Of a stretch of 13,049 bases of DNA, positions 6,624 through 12,793 are shown in pieces. The position numbers and the translations under genes are program-made. The notes under the pieces are model-generated. The model was not told the origin of the DNA. It worked only from the letters and a program-made list of their open reading frames with translations, and did not search any database. Within the stretch, counting starts at the first letter, position 1, and each line of letters opens with the position of its first letter. Source of the stretch: VRUE01 sp035554595 (GTDB lineage Bacteria > Actinomycetota > Thermoleophilia > Solirubrobacterales > 70-9); NCBI GenBank assembly GCA_035554595.1, contig DATMIH010000022.1, positions 1 through 13,049 of the forward strand, given 5' to 3'.

Positions 6624-7819
6624 AACCCCATCAGCTTGCCGAGGATCTCCTTCATCACCTCGTCGGTGCCGCCGCCGATCGGGCCCAGGCGGGCGTCACG
6701 GACGGCGCGCTCGATGCCGTACTCGCGCATGTAGCCGTAGCCGCCGTGGATCTGGAGGGATTGGTCGGCGATCTCGAGGACGGCGCGCTGGGTGACTAGC
6801 TTGGCCATGGTCACGTCCTGGATGCAGTTCTGGCCTTCGTGGAAGAGGCGGAGGGCGTTGTAGGTGAGGGCGCGAGAGGCCTCGGCCTTGGTTGCCATCT
6901 CGGCTACTTGATGGCGGATCGCCTGGAACTTGCCGATCGGGCGGCCGAAGGCTTCGCGCTCGAGGGCATAGGAGACGGTGGTCTCGACCAGGCGCTGCAT
7001 GGCGCCAACGGCGCCGATCGCCATCAGCAGCCGCTCCCAGGCGAAGTTGGCCATGATCAGCTTGAAGCCCTCGTTCTCACCGCCGAGCAGGTTCTCCTCG
7101 GGCACCTCGACGTCGGTGAAGGCCAGCTCTCCGGTGTCGGATGAGTGCCAGCCCATCTTCTCCAGCTTCTGCGCCACCTCGTAGCCGGGCATCTCGCGCT
7201 CGAGGACGAGGAAGGAGATGCCGCCGTGGCCCCCCTCTTTGGTCGTCTTGACGGCACAGACGAGGAAGTCGGCGCGGACGCCGTTGGTGATGAAGGTCTT
7301 CGAGCCGTTGACGATGTAGCCGCCGTCGACCTTCCGGGCGTTGGTGGAGATGCCGGCGACGTCGGAGCCGGCGCCAGGCTCGGTGATTCCCAGCGCGCCG
7401 ATCTTCTCGCCGGCGATGCCGGGCACCAGCCAGCGCTGCTTCTGCTCCTCGGTGCCGAAGTTGAAGATCGGCGGCATCGCGATCGAGGTGTGGGCGTTGA
7501 GGCCGGCGGCAACGCCGCCGGAGCCGCCGGAGCGCGCCAGCTCCTCGACCCAGATCGCGTCGTGCAGGTGGGTGCCGCCCTGGCCGCCGAGCTCCTCGGG
7601 GAACTTGAGGCCGAGGAAGCCGAGCTCGGCGCAGCGGCCGTAGAGCTCGCGGGGGAATTCGCGCGCCGCCTCCCACTCGTCGACATTGGGGGCGATCTCC
7701 TTGACGACGAAGCGACGAACCGTCTCGCGCAGCTCCTCGTGCTCCTCGCCGAATGGCGGCAGGACAGCCCGCGTACCTGTGTCCTTGATTACGGTCATCC
7801 TGCGCTCGCCGCTCATCAT
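6620..7819 (-). CDS. Acyl-CoA dehydrogenase (isovaleryl/long-chain-type active site)
   Basis: 399 residues, full length for the FAD-dependent acyl-CoA dehydrogenase family, which oxidises acyl-CoA to trans-2-enoyl-CoA and passes electrons to ETF. Seen in order: helical N-terminus (about 20-115), middle beta domain with the flavin/substrate signature GITEPGAGSDVAG (about 144-156) and NGSKTFITNG (171-180), and C-terminal helices with AFGRPIGKFQAIRHQ, LQIHGGYGYMREY and IGGGTDEVMKE. The medium-chain-type catalytic Glu (YEGT position) is Gly383 here. Glu262 in WERLLMA aligns with the base used by isovaleryl- and long-chain dehydrogenases. Start: two adjacent ATGs at 7819 and 7816 follow AAGGG; ATG at 7798 is a shorter option. 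First of a four-gene run; its TGA overlaps the next GTG. Divergent from the DUF445 gene, with only 11 bases between start codons. Substrate unresolved. Confidence 0.93.
   Translation of the reverse strand: MMSGERRMTVIKDTGTRAVLPPFGEEHEELRETVRRFVVKEIAPNVDEWEAAREFPRELYGRCAELGFLGLKFPEELGGQGGTHLHDAIWVEELARSGGSGGVAAGLNAHTSIAMPPIFNFGTEEQKQRWLVPGIAGEKIGALGITEPGAGSDVAGISTNARKVDGGYIVNGSKTFITNGVRADFLVCAVKTTKEGGHGGISFLVLEREMPGYEVAQKLEKMGWHSSDTGELAFTDVEVPEENLLGGENEGFKLIMANFAWERLLMAIGAVGAMQRLVETTVSYALEREAFGRPIGKFQAIRHQVAEMATKAEASRALTYNALRLFHEGQNCIQDVTMAKLVTQRAVLEIADQSLQIHGGYGYMREYGIERAVRDARLGPIGGGTDEVMKEILGKLMGL
6930..6961. repeat. 32-bp direct repeat, copy 1 (partner at 10476-10507)
   Basis: An identical 32-base segment occurs in both acyl-CoA dehydrogenase genes at the codons for the REAFGRPIGKFQ motif, in the same orientation about 3.5 kb apart. 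A second perfect match of 27 bases lies at 7349-7375 and 10913-10939, over the GAGSDVAGI motif. They are in register, so this is paralogy with strong codon conservation rather than a mobile repeat. Confidence 0.8.
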
Positions 7820-7830
7820 CCCTTAAAGCG

Positions 7831-9102
7831 ATGGACCACACGACCCTCAGCCTGATCACGATCCCGCTCTTCACCGGGGCGATCGGCTACGTGACCAACC
7901 TCAGCGGGGTCTGGATGCTCTTCTACCCGGTGCGCTTTGCCGGGGTCAGGGTGCCGGGCTTGGCGCCGCTCGCCAACGTGATGCCGCGACGCATCCAGCA
8001 GATCCCGGGGCTCGGCCAGGGTGGCCTCGGCTGGCAGGGGATCGTTCCCTCGCGGGCGGCGAAGATGGGCTCGATCGCGGTCGACAAAGGGATCTCGAAG
8101 CTGGGCAGCCCCGGCGACTTCTACCGTCAGCTCGACCCCGAGGCGATCGCCGAGCAGATCCTCGAGACGGCACGTGGCGAGATCCACGACGTGGTCGAGC
8201 GGATCATGGAGCGCGAGCGCCCGCAGCTCTGGCACGACCTGCCGCCGCGGGTGCGCGCCGCCGTCCACGCTCGCGTCGAGGAGCAGCTGCCGCAGATCGT
8301 GCGCACGATCACCGATGAAATCGGCACCCACGCCGACGAGCTGATCGACGTCAAGCTGATGGTGATCCGCCGCCTCGAGGCGAACCCAGCGCTGGCCAAC
8401 CGGATCTTCCTCGAGGTTGGGCGCAAGGAGCTGCGCTTCATCGTCAACTTCGGCTTCTTCTTCGGCCTCTTGCTCGGCATCCCCACCGCCTTCTTCACCC
8501 AGGAGGTGCTGACCCAGTGGTGGGTGCTGCCGATCGCCGGCGTGCTGATCGGCTACACGACCAACCTGCTCGGCATCCGCATGATTTTCGAGCCGGTGCG
8601 GCCACGGCGGGTCGGGCCGTTCGAGGTCCAGGGGCTCTTCCTCAAGCGCCAGCCCGAGGTCGCCGGGGTCTACGCCGACATCATCGCCGAGGACGTGGTG
8701 ACGATGACCAACGTCGCCGAGGACCTGATGCACGGGCCGAACTCGGACCGCACCCGGCAGCTGATCGAGGACTCGCTGCGGCCCGCGGTCGATCGGGCGC
8801 TGGGCCGGGCGCGCTCGGCGGTGCGCGTCGCGGTCGGCAGTCGCGATTACGAGACGATCCGCACCTCGCTCGCCGCTGAGGCCGCCGACTACGCGGTCAC
8901 GCCGCTCGCCGACGAGGAGTTCAACGCCAGGCAGCGCAGCGGCGTGCGCGAGTTCGTCGCCACGCAAGTGCGGGCAATGGGGCCGGCCGAATTCTCGGAG
9001 ATGCTGCGCACGGCGATGCGCGAGGACGAGTGGCTGCTCTACCTGCACGGGGCCGTGCTCGGATTCGGCGCGGGACTGCTACACCTGGCGATCTTCGGAT
9101 GA
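7831..9102 (+). CDS. DUF445 family membrane protein
   Basis: 423 residues. DUF445 hallmarks: the N-terminal membrane segment ends in GAIGYVTNLSGVWMLFYPV (about 16-34), and the same pattern recurs after the central hydrophobic pair as GVLIGYTTNLLGIRMIFEPV (about residues 237-256). The hydrophobic regions are about 5-30, 206-255 (probably two passes) and 400-422 (LHGAVLGFGAGLLHLAIFG). The large charged helical segments between them would lie on one membrane face. The family's function is not established to my knowledge; members are polytopic envelope proteins. ATG at 7831 has no SD, and its leader would lie inside the divergent acyl-CoA dehydrogenase gene. Its TGA overlaps the next ATG (ATGA), so the two products are probably made together. 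Confidence 0.88.
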   Translation: MDHTTLSLITIPLFTGAIGYVTNLSGVWMLFYPVRFAGVRVPGLAPLANVMPRRIQQIPGLGQGGLGWQGIVPSRAAKMGSIAVDKGISKLGSPGDFYRQLDPEAIAEQILETARGEIHDVVERIMERERPQLWHDLPPRVRAAVHARVEEQLPQIVRTITDEIGTHADELIDVKLMVIRRLEANPALANRIFLEVGRKELRFIVNFGFFFGLLLGIPTAFFTQEVLTQWWVLPIAGVLIGYTTNLLGIRMIFEPVRPRRVGPFEVQGLFLKRQPEVAGVYADIIAEDVVTMTNVAEDLMHGPNSDRTRQLIEDSLRPAVDRALGRARSAVRVAVGSRDYETIRTSLAAEAADYAVTPLADEEFNARQRSGVREFVATQVRAMGPAEFSEMLRTAMREDEWLLYLHGAVLGFGAGLLHLAIFG

Positions 9103-9890
9103 GCTTCGACGACGACAGGGGAGAGCGGGCGGGCCCACGGCGGACGCCACCCGCGAGCAGCCAACAGGCTCTGGAAGAGCTGCTGCAGGCGGCGCCCGGC
9201 TTGGCCAGGATCGCCGCCAACATGGCCCGGCAGGGAGCCTCGGAGATCGCCAACGCCTATGTAGAGGGCGCCTCGCGGGTGGTGCGCGCTGCCTCTCAGG
9301 GCGAGTCGACCGCGGACGCGGTCCAGGAGACCACCGCCGAGCTGCGCGCCTACCTGCGCGAGCTGATTGGGGTGGAGGAAGGGTCGCGCTCGAAGCCCAC
9401 AAGCGGCGACGCTTCGGCGGAGGCGTTGCGCAACCGCGGCGAGGAGCTGCTGCGCCGCTCGGCCGACGTCAGCGTCGACGTCGATTCCCACCCTGCCTAC
9501 ATGCGGATCCTCGACGCCCTGGCGCCGGACGAGGCCCGCATCCTGCGCTTCCTGGCCCGGGAGGGAGAGCAGCCTTCGGTCGATGTGCGGGCGGGTCTGC
9601 CGTTCGCCTCGGAGCTGGTCGCCCAGGGCTGCACGATGATCGCCGAGGAGGCCGGCTGCCGTCACGCCGATCGCGTCTACGCCTACCTCAACAACCTGAA
9701 CCGGCTGGGGCTCGTCTGGTTCTCACGCGAGGCGCTGCGCGACGCCCGGCGCTACCAGGTGCTCGAGGCGCAGTCGGAGGTGACCGACGCCCTCGAGAAG
9801 GGCGGGCGCACCGCCCGCACGGTGCGCCGCAGCATCGTCCTCACCCCCTTCGGCGAGGACTTCTGCGCGATCTGCCTGCCGCTGGAGTAG
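9099..9890 (+). CDS. DUF4393 (Abi-alpha-like) protein with long helical N-terminal extension
   Basis: 263 residues from ATG 9099, which overlaps the DUF445 stop as ATGA. The C-terminal half (about 131-260) matches DUF4393: HPAYMRILDALAPDEARIL, then EEAGCRH (184-189), YLNNLNRLGLVWFSRE (196-211), YQVLEAQ and the terminal RRSIVLTPFGEDFC. DUF4393 contains proteins annotated as Abi-alpha, after abortive-infection proteins, but many members have no tested function. The N-terminal part (about 20-90) is an alanine-rich amphipathic helical stretch (QALEELLQAAPGLARIAANM, then AVQETTAELRAYLREL) that could be a coiled coil or a membrane or partner contact. No signal peptide or membrane segment is visible. 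The coupling to a membrane protein suggests a complex at the inner membrane face; that is inference. Confidence 0.82.
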   Translation: MSFDDDRGERAGPRRTPPASSQQALEELLQAAPGLARIAANMARQGASEIANAYVEGASRVVRAASQGESTADAVQETTAELRAYLRELIGVEEGSRSKPTSGDASAEALRNRGEELLRRSADVSVDVDSHPAYMRILDALAPDEARILRFLAREGEQPSVDVRAGLPFASELVAQGCTMIAEEAGCRHADRVYAYLNNLNRLGLVWFSREALRDARRYQVLEAQSEVTDALEKGGRTARTVRRSIVLTPFGEDFCAICLPLE

Positions 9891-9986
9891 GCGCGGCAGC
9901 TGCGCGCGACTTATGACGCGGTTTCGTGCGCGGATCTAAATTCCCGCAACACATTGTCTGCGCACAAATCGGCTAGCGTGGCTACC
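9891..9986 (+). promoter_or_regulatory. Gap with a weak hairpin and a putative leaderless promoter
   Basis: Immediately after the DUF4393 stop, GCGCG (9891-9895) can pair with CGCGC (9903-9907) across a 7-base loop. No T-run follows, so it is at best a weak terminator. Further on, GGC-TAGCGT at 9971-9979 is followed by 7 bases and the ATG at 9987, matching the box-to-start spacing seen at the other SD-less starts of the window. A TTGTCT at 9954-9959 is too close to the box to be a standard -35. The stretch is visibly more AT-rich than the flanking genes. Confidence 0.35.
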
Positions 9987-10163
9987 ATGGATCGCACGAT
10001 GTGGACTGACGAGCGCCTTGACGAACGGTTCGACTCGATCGATCGGCATTTCGATGAGCTTCACACCGACGTTCGTGAATTGCGCTCGCTGATGTTTCAG
10101 CTCTGGGGTACGAACATGCTGGGCATCCTCATTGCGATCCTCGCCATAGTGATCCGCACCTAG
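9987..10163 (+). CDS. Small coiled-coil protein with C-terminal membrane anchor
   Basis: 58 residues from ATG 9987 (ATG at 9999, MWTDERLDERF, is an alternative; a TTG at 9954 would precede the promoter-like box and is disfavoured). Residues about 7-38 (TDERLDERFDSIDRHFDELH, then TDVRELRSL) form a charged heptad-like helix, and residues about 40-57 (GTNMLGILIAILAIVI) form one membrane span with only three residues after it. The design, a cytoplasmic coiled coil tethered by a tail anchor, recurs among short actinobacterial proteins with no known role. No SD is visible; the ATG sits 7 bases after a TANNNT box, suggesting leaderless translation. Its TAG lies two bases before the convergent stop of the second acyl-CoA dehydrogenase. 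Confidence 0.7.
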   Translation: MDRTMWTDERLDERFDSIDRHFDELHTDVRELRSLMFQLWGTNMLGILIAILAIVIRT

Positions 10164-10165
10164 CT

Positions 10166-11383
10166 CTACAGCCCGTAACTCCGCCCGATCACGTCGAGCA
10201 TCACCTCGTCGGTGCCGGCACCGATGCGGTTGAGGCGGACGTCGCGGTAGGCGCGCTCGATCTCGTACTCCTTCATGTAGCCGTAGCCGCCGAGGATCTG
10301 CACGGCATCGTCTGCCACCTCGCAACAGATGCGGGAGGCGTAGAGCTTGGCCATCGTGATCTCGCGCACCGGGTACTCGCCGTTGGCGAAGCGCCAGGCG
10401 GTGGCGTAGGTGAACTGCTTGGCGGCCTCGGTCTTGGTCGCCATCTCGGCGATCTTGTGGCGCAGGGCCTGGAATTTGCCGATCGGGCGGCCGAAGGCTT
10501 CGCGCTCCTTGGCGTACTCGATCGTCTTCTCGATCATCCGCTCTGCGCCCGCGTGGCAGCCGGCGGCGGCGACCAGCCGCTCGCCCTGGAGCTCCCAGGC
10601 GATGTGGTAGAAGCCCTTGCCGACTTCGCCGAGCACGGCGTCGGCCGGCACGCGGACGTCTTCGAAGGAGAGCTCGCCGGTGTCTGAGGCGTGCATCCCC
10701 ATCTTCTCCAGCTCGGCCGAGACGGTGAAGCCGGGCACGTGGTTGCCCTCCTCGTCGCGCAGCGGCAGCACGAAGAGCGTGATGCCCTCGTGGCGGGCGC
10801 TGGGGTCGGTCTTGGTGACGAGGACGATGAAGTCGGCGCGGGGACCGTTGGTGATGAAGGTCTTGGAGCCGTTGATCACGTATTCGTCGCCGTCGAGGAT
10901 CGCCGTGGTGCGGATGCCGGCGACGTCGGAGCCGGCGCCCGGCTCGGTGATCGCGATGCAGCCGATCTTCTCGCCCTTGAGGCCGGGCTCGAGGTAGCGG
11001 CGCTTCTGCTCCTCGGTGCCGAGCAGGTGGATCGGGGGCAGGACCATGTCGCTCTGCACCGCGAAGCCCATGTTGGTGCCGCCGGAGCCGGAGTAGCTCA
11101 TGCACTCGGCGCGGACCAGCGAGTAGAAGTAGTCGCCGCCCTGTCCGCCGTACTCCTCGGGGAAGCAGAGGCCGAGGAAACCGAGCTCGCCGGCGCGCTT
11201 CATCGCGGCGGAGTCCCAGTAGGTGTCCTCCCACTCATTGCGGTGCGGCCACAGCTCCTTTTTCACCCACGACTGCATCGACTCGCGCAGGTCTTCGTGC
11301 TCCTGGCTGAAGATGAAGTGCTTGCGCCCAGCTTCGTGGTCGGGCTTGATGACTTTGGAGCCGTTGGTCGTCGCGGTCGCCAC
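10166..11383 (-). CDS. Acyl-CoA dehydrogenase (second copy, isovaleryl/long-chain-type active site)
   Basis: 405 residues from GTG 11383, which has a strong SD (GAGGAGAGAG) upstream; longer readings run into the promoter. The fold markers are AITEPGAGSDVAG (about 144-156), NGSKTFITNG (171-180), AFGRPIGKFQALRHK (296-310) and LGGYGYMKEYEIERA. As in the copy at 6620-7819, the medium-chain-type Glu position is non-acidic (Ala389 in IGAGTDE). Glu268 in QGERLVAAA takes the isovaleryl/long-chain dehydrogenase position. The two proteins are clear paralogues. Reaction: FAD-dependent alpha,beta-dehydrogenation of an acyl-CoA with ETF as electron acceptor. It stands alone on this strand, divergent from the crotonase gene, and the pair probably act on consecutive steps. 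Specific substrate (branched, long-chain or other) not determinable. Confidence 0.93.
   Translation of the reverse strand: MATATTNGSKVIKPDHEAGRKHFIFSQEHEDLRESMQSWVKKELWPHRNEWEDTYWDSAAMKRAGELGFLGLCFPEEYGGQGGDYFYSLVRAECMSYSGSGGTNMGFAVQSDMVLPPIHLLGTEEQKRRYLEPGLKGEKIGCIAITEPGAGSDVAGIRTTAILDGDEYVINGSKTFITNGPRADFIVLVTKTDPSARHEGITLFVLPLRDEEGNHVPGFTVSAELEKMGMHASDTGELSFEDVRVPADAVLGEVGKGFYHIAWELQGERLVAAAGCHAGAERMIEKTIEYAKEREAFGRPIGKFQALRHKIAEMATKTEAAKQFTYATAWRFANGEYPVREITMAKLYASRICCEVADDAVQILGGYGYMKEYEIERAYRDVRLNRIGAGTDEVMLDVIGRSYGL
10476..10507. repeat. 32-bp direct repeat, copy 2 (partner at 6930-6961)
   Basis: Second copy of the repeat inside the second acyl-CoA dehydrogenase gene. Recombination between the two copies would delete the DUF445-DUF4393 genes and the small membrane protein and leave a hybrid dehydrogenase. 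Confidence 0.8.
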
Positions 11384-11493
11384 TGTCTCTCTCCTCGTTC
11401 GCAGGTTCGTGATGGGCGGCGCGGCCGCCGGAAATCCGCCGTGGACAGTAGCACTTCCTACTTTCAGCGCAGTTCGGCTATGGTGCCGGCTCG
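11384..11493. promoter_or_regulatory. Divergent promoter region between acyl-CoA dehydrogenase and leader ORF/crotonase gene
   Basis: Minus strand: GCTACTGT at 11452-11445 fits a -10 box for the dehydrogenase gene, giving a leader of about 55 nt that ends in its SD. Plus strand: GGC-TATGGT at 11476-11484 is followed by 9 bases and the ATG at 11494. A short inverted arrangement, CGGCGCGGCCGCCG, near 11415-11430 is a plausible regulator site but is also easily produced by high GC. The two boxes point away from each other within about 30 bases, so one regulator could control both directions. Inference from spacing. Confidence 0.4.
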
Positions 11494-11526
11494 ATGAGCG
11501 TCGAGAGAGCGGAGCGCGCAAGCTGA
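11494..11526 (+). CDS. Ten-codon leader ORF overlapping the crotonase start (TGATG)
   Basis: ATG at 11494 opens MSVERAERAS, and its stop TGA (11524-11526) shares its last base with the ATG of the enoyl-CoA hydratase/isomerase gene, giving TGATG. It begins 9 bases after the promoter-like TATGGT, so it would be the first start codon on a leaderless or nearly leaderless transcript. GGAG at about 11510-11513 inside the leader could act as a re-initiation SD for the main gene, though it lies about 12 bases away. No run of regulatory codons as in an amino-acid attenuator is seen. It may be a device for initiation and coupling, or a chance ORF. Confidence 0.4.
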   Translation: MSVERAERAS

Positions 11527-12311
11527 TGGCCGAATACGAGCTGGTCGCCTACGAGGTCGCCGAGGGAGTCGCCACGGTGACGCTGAACAACCCGGAGAAG
11601 CGCAACATGCTCTCCGGCCAGATGCTGACCGAGCTGGTCGACGCGATGAAGACGGCGCGCGACTCCGAGGACGTGCGGGCGGTTGTCCTCACCGGTGCCG
11701 GGGACAAGGTCTTTTGCGCCGGCGCCGACCTGGGCGGCTTCGCCGCCGACATGCCGCTGGTCGCCAAACACTTCGCCTCAGACCTCTTCCTCGAGTTCTT
11801 CAGGCTGATGCCGCGACTCGGCAAGCCGAGCCTCTGCGCCGCCAACGGCCACGTGCTGGCGGGGGGGATGGGTCTCGCCCTCTCCTGCGACCTGCTGATC
11901 GCCAAAGAGGGCGCCACCTTCGGCACGCCGGAGATCAACGTCGGCGCCTTCCCCTACATGATCATGGCGATCATCTACCGCAACGTCCCGCGCAAGAAGG
12001 TCAACGAGATGATGCTGCTGGGCGAGCGGCTCAGCGCCGAGCAGGCGGTCGAGTACGGGCTCGCCAACAAGGTCGTCCCGGGCGGGGAGTTCGACGCCGC
12101 GGTCGCCGATTGGGCGGCGAAGCTGGCTTCGAAGAGCCCGGTGCTGATGCGGCTCGGCCACGACGCGATGTACCGCCAGCAGGACATGGCGGTGGACGAC
12201 GCGCTCGAGTACCTGCGCTCGCAGCTCTCGCTCACCTTCACCACCGAGGACATCGTCGAGGGCGTCACCGCATTCTTCGAGAAACGCGACCCGCAGTGGA
12301 AGGGGCGTTGA
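11526..12311 (+). CDS. Enoyl-CoA hydratase/isomerase family (crotonase fold)
   Basis: 261 residues, normal crotonase size. The crotonase landmarks are TVTLNNPEKRNMLS (about 18-30), the oxyanion-hole segment VFCAGADL (62-69), ANGHVLAGGMGLALSCDLL (106-124) and FGTPEINVGAFP (132-143). Of the two glutamates of classical enoyl-CoA hydratases, the second is kept (Glu136 in TPEI), but the first (rat Glu144 position, GGGCEL) is Gly116 in AGGMGL. One-acid crotonases are commonly isomerases or other activities, so simple 2-enoyl-CoA hydration should not be assumed. The C-terminal helix (MMLLGERLSAEQAVEYGLAN) is typical. It is divergent from an acyl-CoA dehydrogenase and followed, after one opposing small gene, by a biotin-dependent acyl-CoA carboxylase subunit, which suggests a shared acyl-CoA pathway. 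ATG 11526 is chosen because it starts the conserved domain. Confidence 0.9.
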   Translation: MAEYELVAYEVAEGVATVTLNNPEKRNMLSGQMLTELVDAMKTARDSEDVRAVVLTGAGDKVFCAGADLGGFAADMPLVAKHFASDLFLEFFRLMPRLGKPSLCAANGHVLAGGMGLALSCDLLIAKEGATFGTPEINVGAFPYMIMAIIYRNVPRKKVNEMMLLGERLSAEQAVEYGLANKVVPGGEFDAAVADWAAKLASKSPVLMRLGHDAMYRQQDMAVDDALEYLRSQLSLTFTTEDIVEGVTAFFEKRDPQWKGR

Positions 12312-12322
12312 TGCGGTGCGCC

Positions 12323-12793
12323 TCAGGCACCGCGGTAGCCGACGTGGCGATAGAGGTGTTCGATCACTTCCCCTTCGAGTGCGTCGACGACTTCGTCCAG
12401 GCTGTGCGGGACCTTGGAGTCAGAGAAGAGGACCGTGTGACCGTGGTAGGTGATCGAGTAGACGTAGCAGTCGTTGCAGGTTGCCGCGGTCGTGCTTTCC
12501 AAATGGGCGAAGTGCGCCTTGGCGAGTTCCCGTCGCAGTTCTTCGGCGGTCTGGGCATCCATCCTGAAGTGCGCCGATGCCTGGCGGGGTCCCTTCGGCC
12601 CCGTCGCGTAAGCGTGCAGCCCCGGCCGCACGACCAAGGTCTCCACCCTCGCCTTCAACCCGCCGCTGCGTTCGAAGGCGATCGCGAACTTGGACGCGGG
12701 TCTCGGTGCGGCGTGGGCAGCCGGCACGGCCGGCGGGCCACCGCAGCCGGCGGACATCGCGGTGCAGATCAAGGCTGTCGCGAGCAGCGCCAT
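12323..12793 (-). CDS. Small exported or lipid-anchored protein, weakly emfourin-like
   Basis: 156 residues from ATG 12793. The N-terminus is a hydrophobic signal (MALLATALICTAMSAGC), with Cys17 in a weak lipobox context (SAGC lacks the usual Leu at -3), so it may be a lipoprotein or simply secreted. A Pro/Ala linker follows to about residue 33. The domain (about 35-156) starts KFAIAFERSGGLKARVE, then has a helix TAEELRRELAKAHFAHL, a CNDC pair (106-109) with YVYSITYHG, and ends VPHSLDEVVDALEGEV. The order (strand with SGG, helix with F..L, then Y.ITY strand and terminal helix) resembles emfourin-type protease-inhibitor domains; this is a tentative pattern match. No SD: the ATG lies 8 bases after a minus-strand TACCTT box. 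Only 31 bases separate its start from that of the divergent carboxylase gene. It converges on the crotonase gene with an 11-base gap. Confidence 0.72.
   Translation of the reverse strand: MALLATALICTAMSAGCGGPPAVPAAHAAPRPASKFAIAFERSGGLKARVETLVVRPGLHAYATGPKGPRQASAHFRMDAQTAEELRRELAKAHFAHLESTTAATCNDCYVYSITYHGHTVLFSDSKVPHSLDEVVDALEGEVIEHLYRHVGYRGA

Noticed and set aside
7145..7855. Plus-strand frame of 236 codons antisense to the first dehydrogenase
   Set aside because: Ala/Asp/Gly/Leu-biased shadow with no motifs; the opposing frame has full acyl-CoA dehydrogenase signatures.
7816..9048. 410-codon open frame antisense to the DUF445 gene
   Set aside because: Composition is His/Asp/Arg-rich with no recognisable domain, and it is the codon-phase shadow of a well-supported DUF445 protein in high-GC DNA.
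9099..9890. Phage-defence island around the Abi-alpha-like gene
   Set aside because: No other defence gene, integrase, attachment site or tRNA lies nearby, and the neighbours are ordinary metabolic and membrane genes; kept only as a candidate two-gene pair.
9891..9907. GCGCG/CGCGC hairpin as an intrinsic terminator after the DUF4393 gene
   Set aside because: Only five base pairs and no following T-run; such stems are common by chance at this GC content.
6930..10939. Direct repeats in the two dehydrogenase genes as a mobile or duplicated element
   Set aside because: The matches are in register over conserved protein motifs and the flanks differ, so they reflect paralogous genes under codon bias rather than a transposable unit.
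9936..11234. 432-codon minus-strand frame through the second dehydrogenase and the small membrane protein
   Set aside because: Arg-rich out-of-frame shadow of the dehydrogenase (same strand, shifted frame) that crosses a real stop and the convergent gene; no domain.
11223..11525. N-terminal extension of the crotonase to an in-frame codon at 11223
   Set aside because: The extension runs through the divergent promoter and into the opposing dehydrogenase gene; the conserved crotonase domain begins at 11526.
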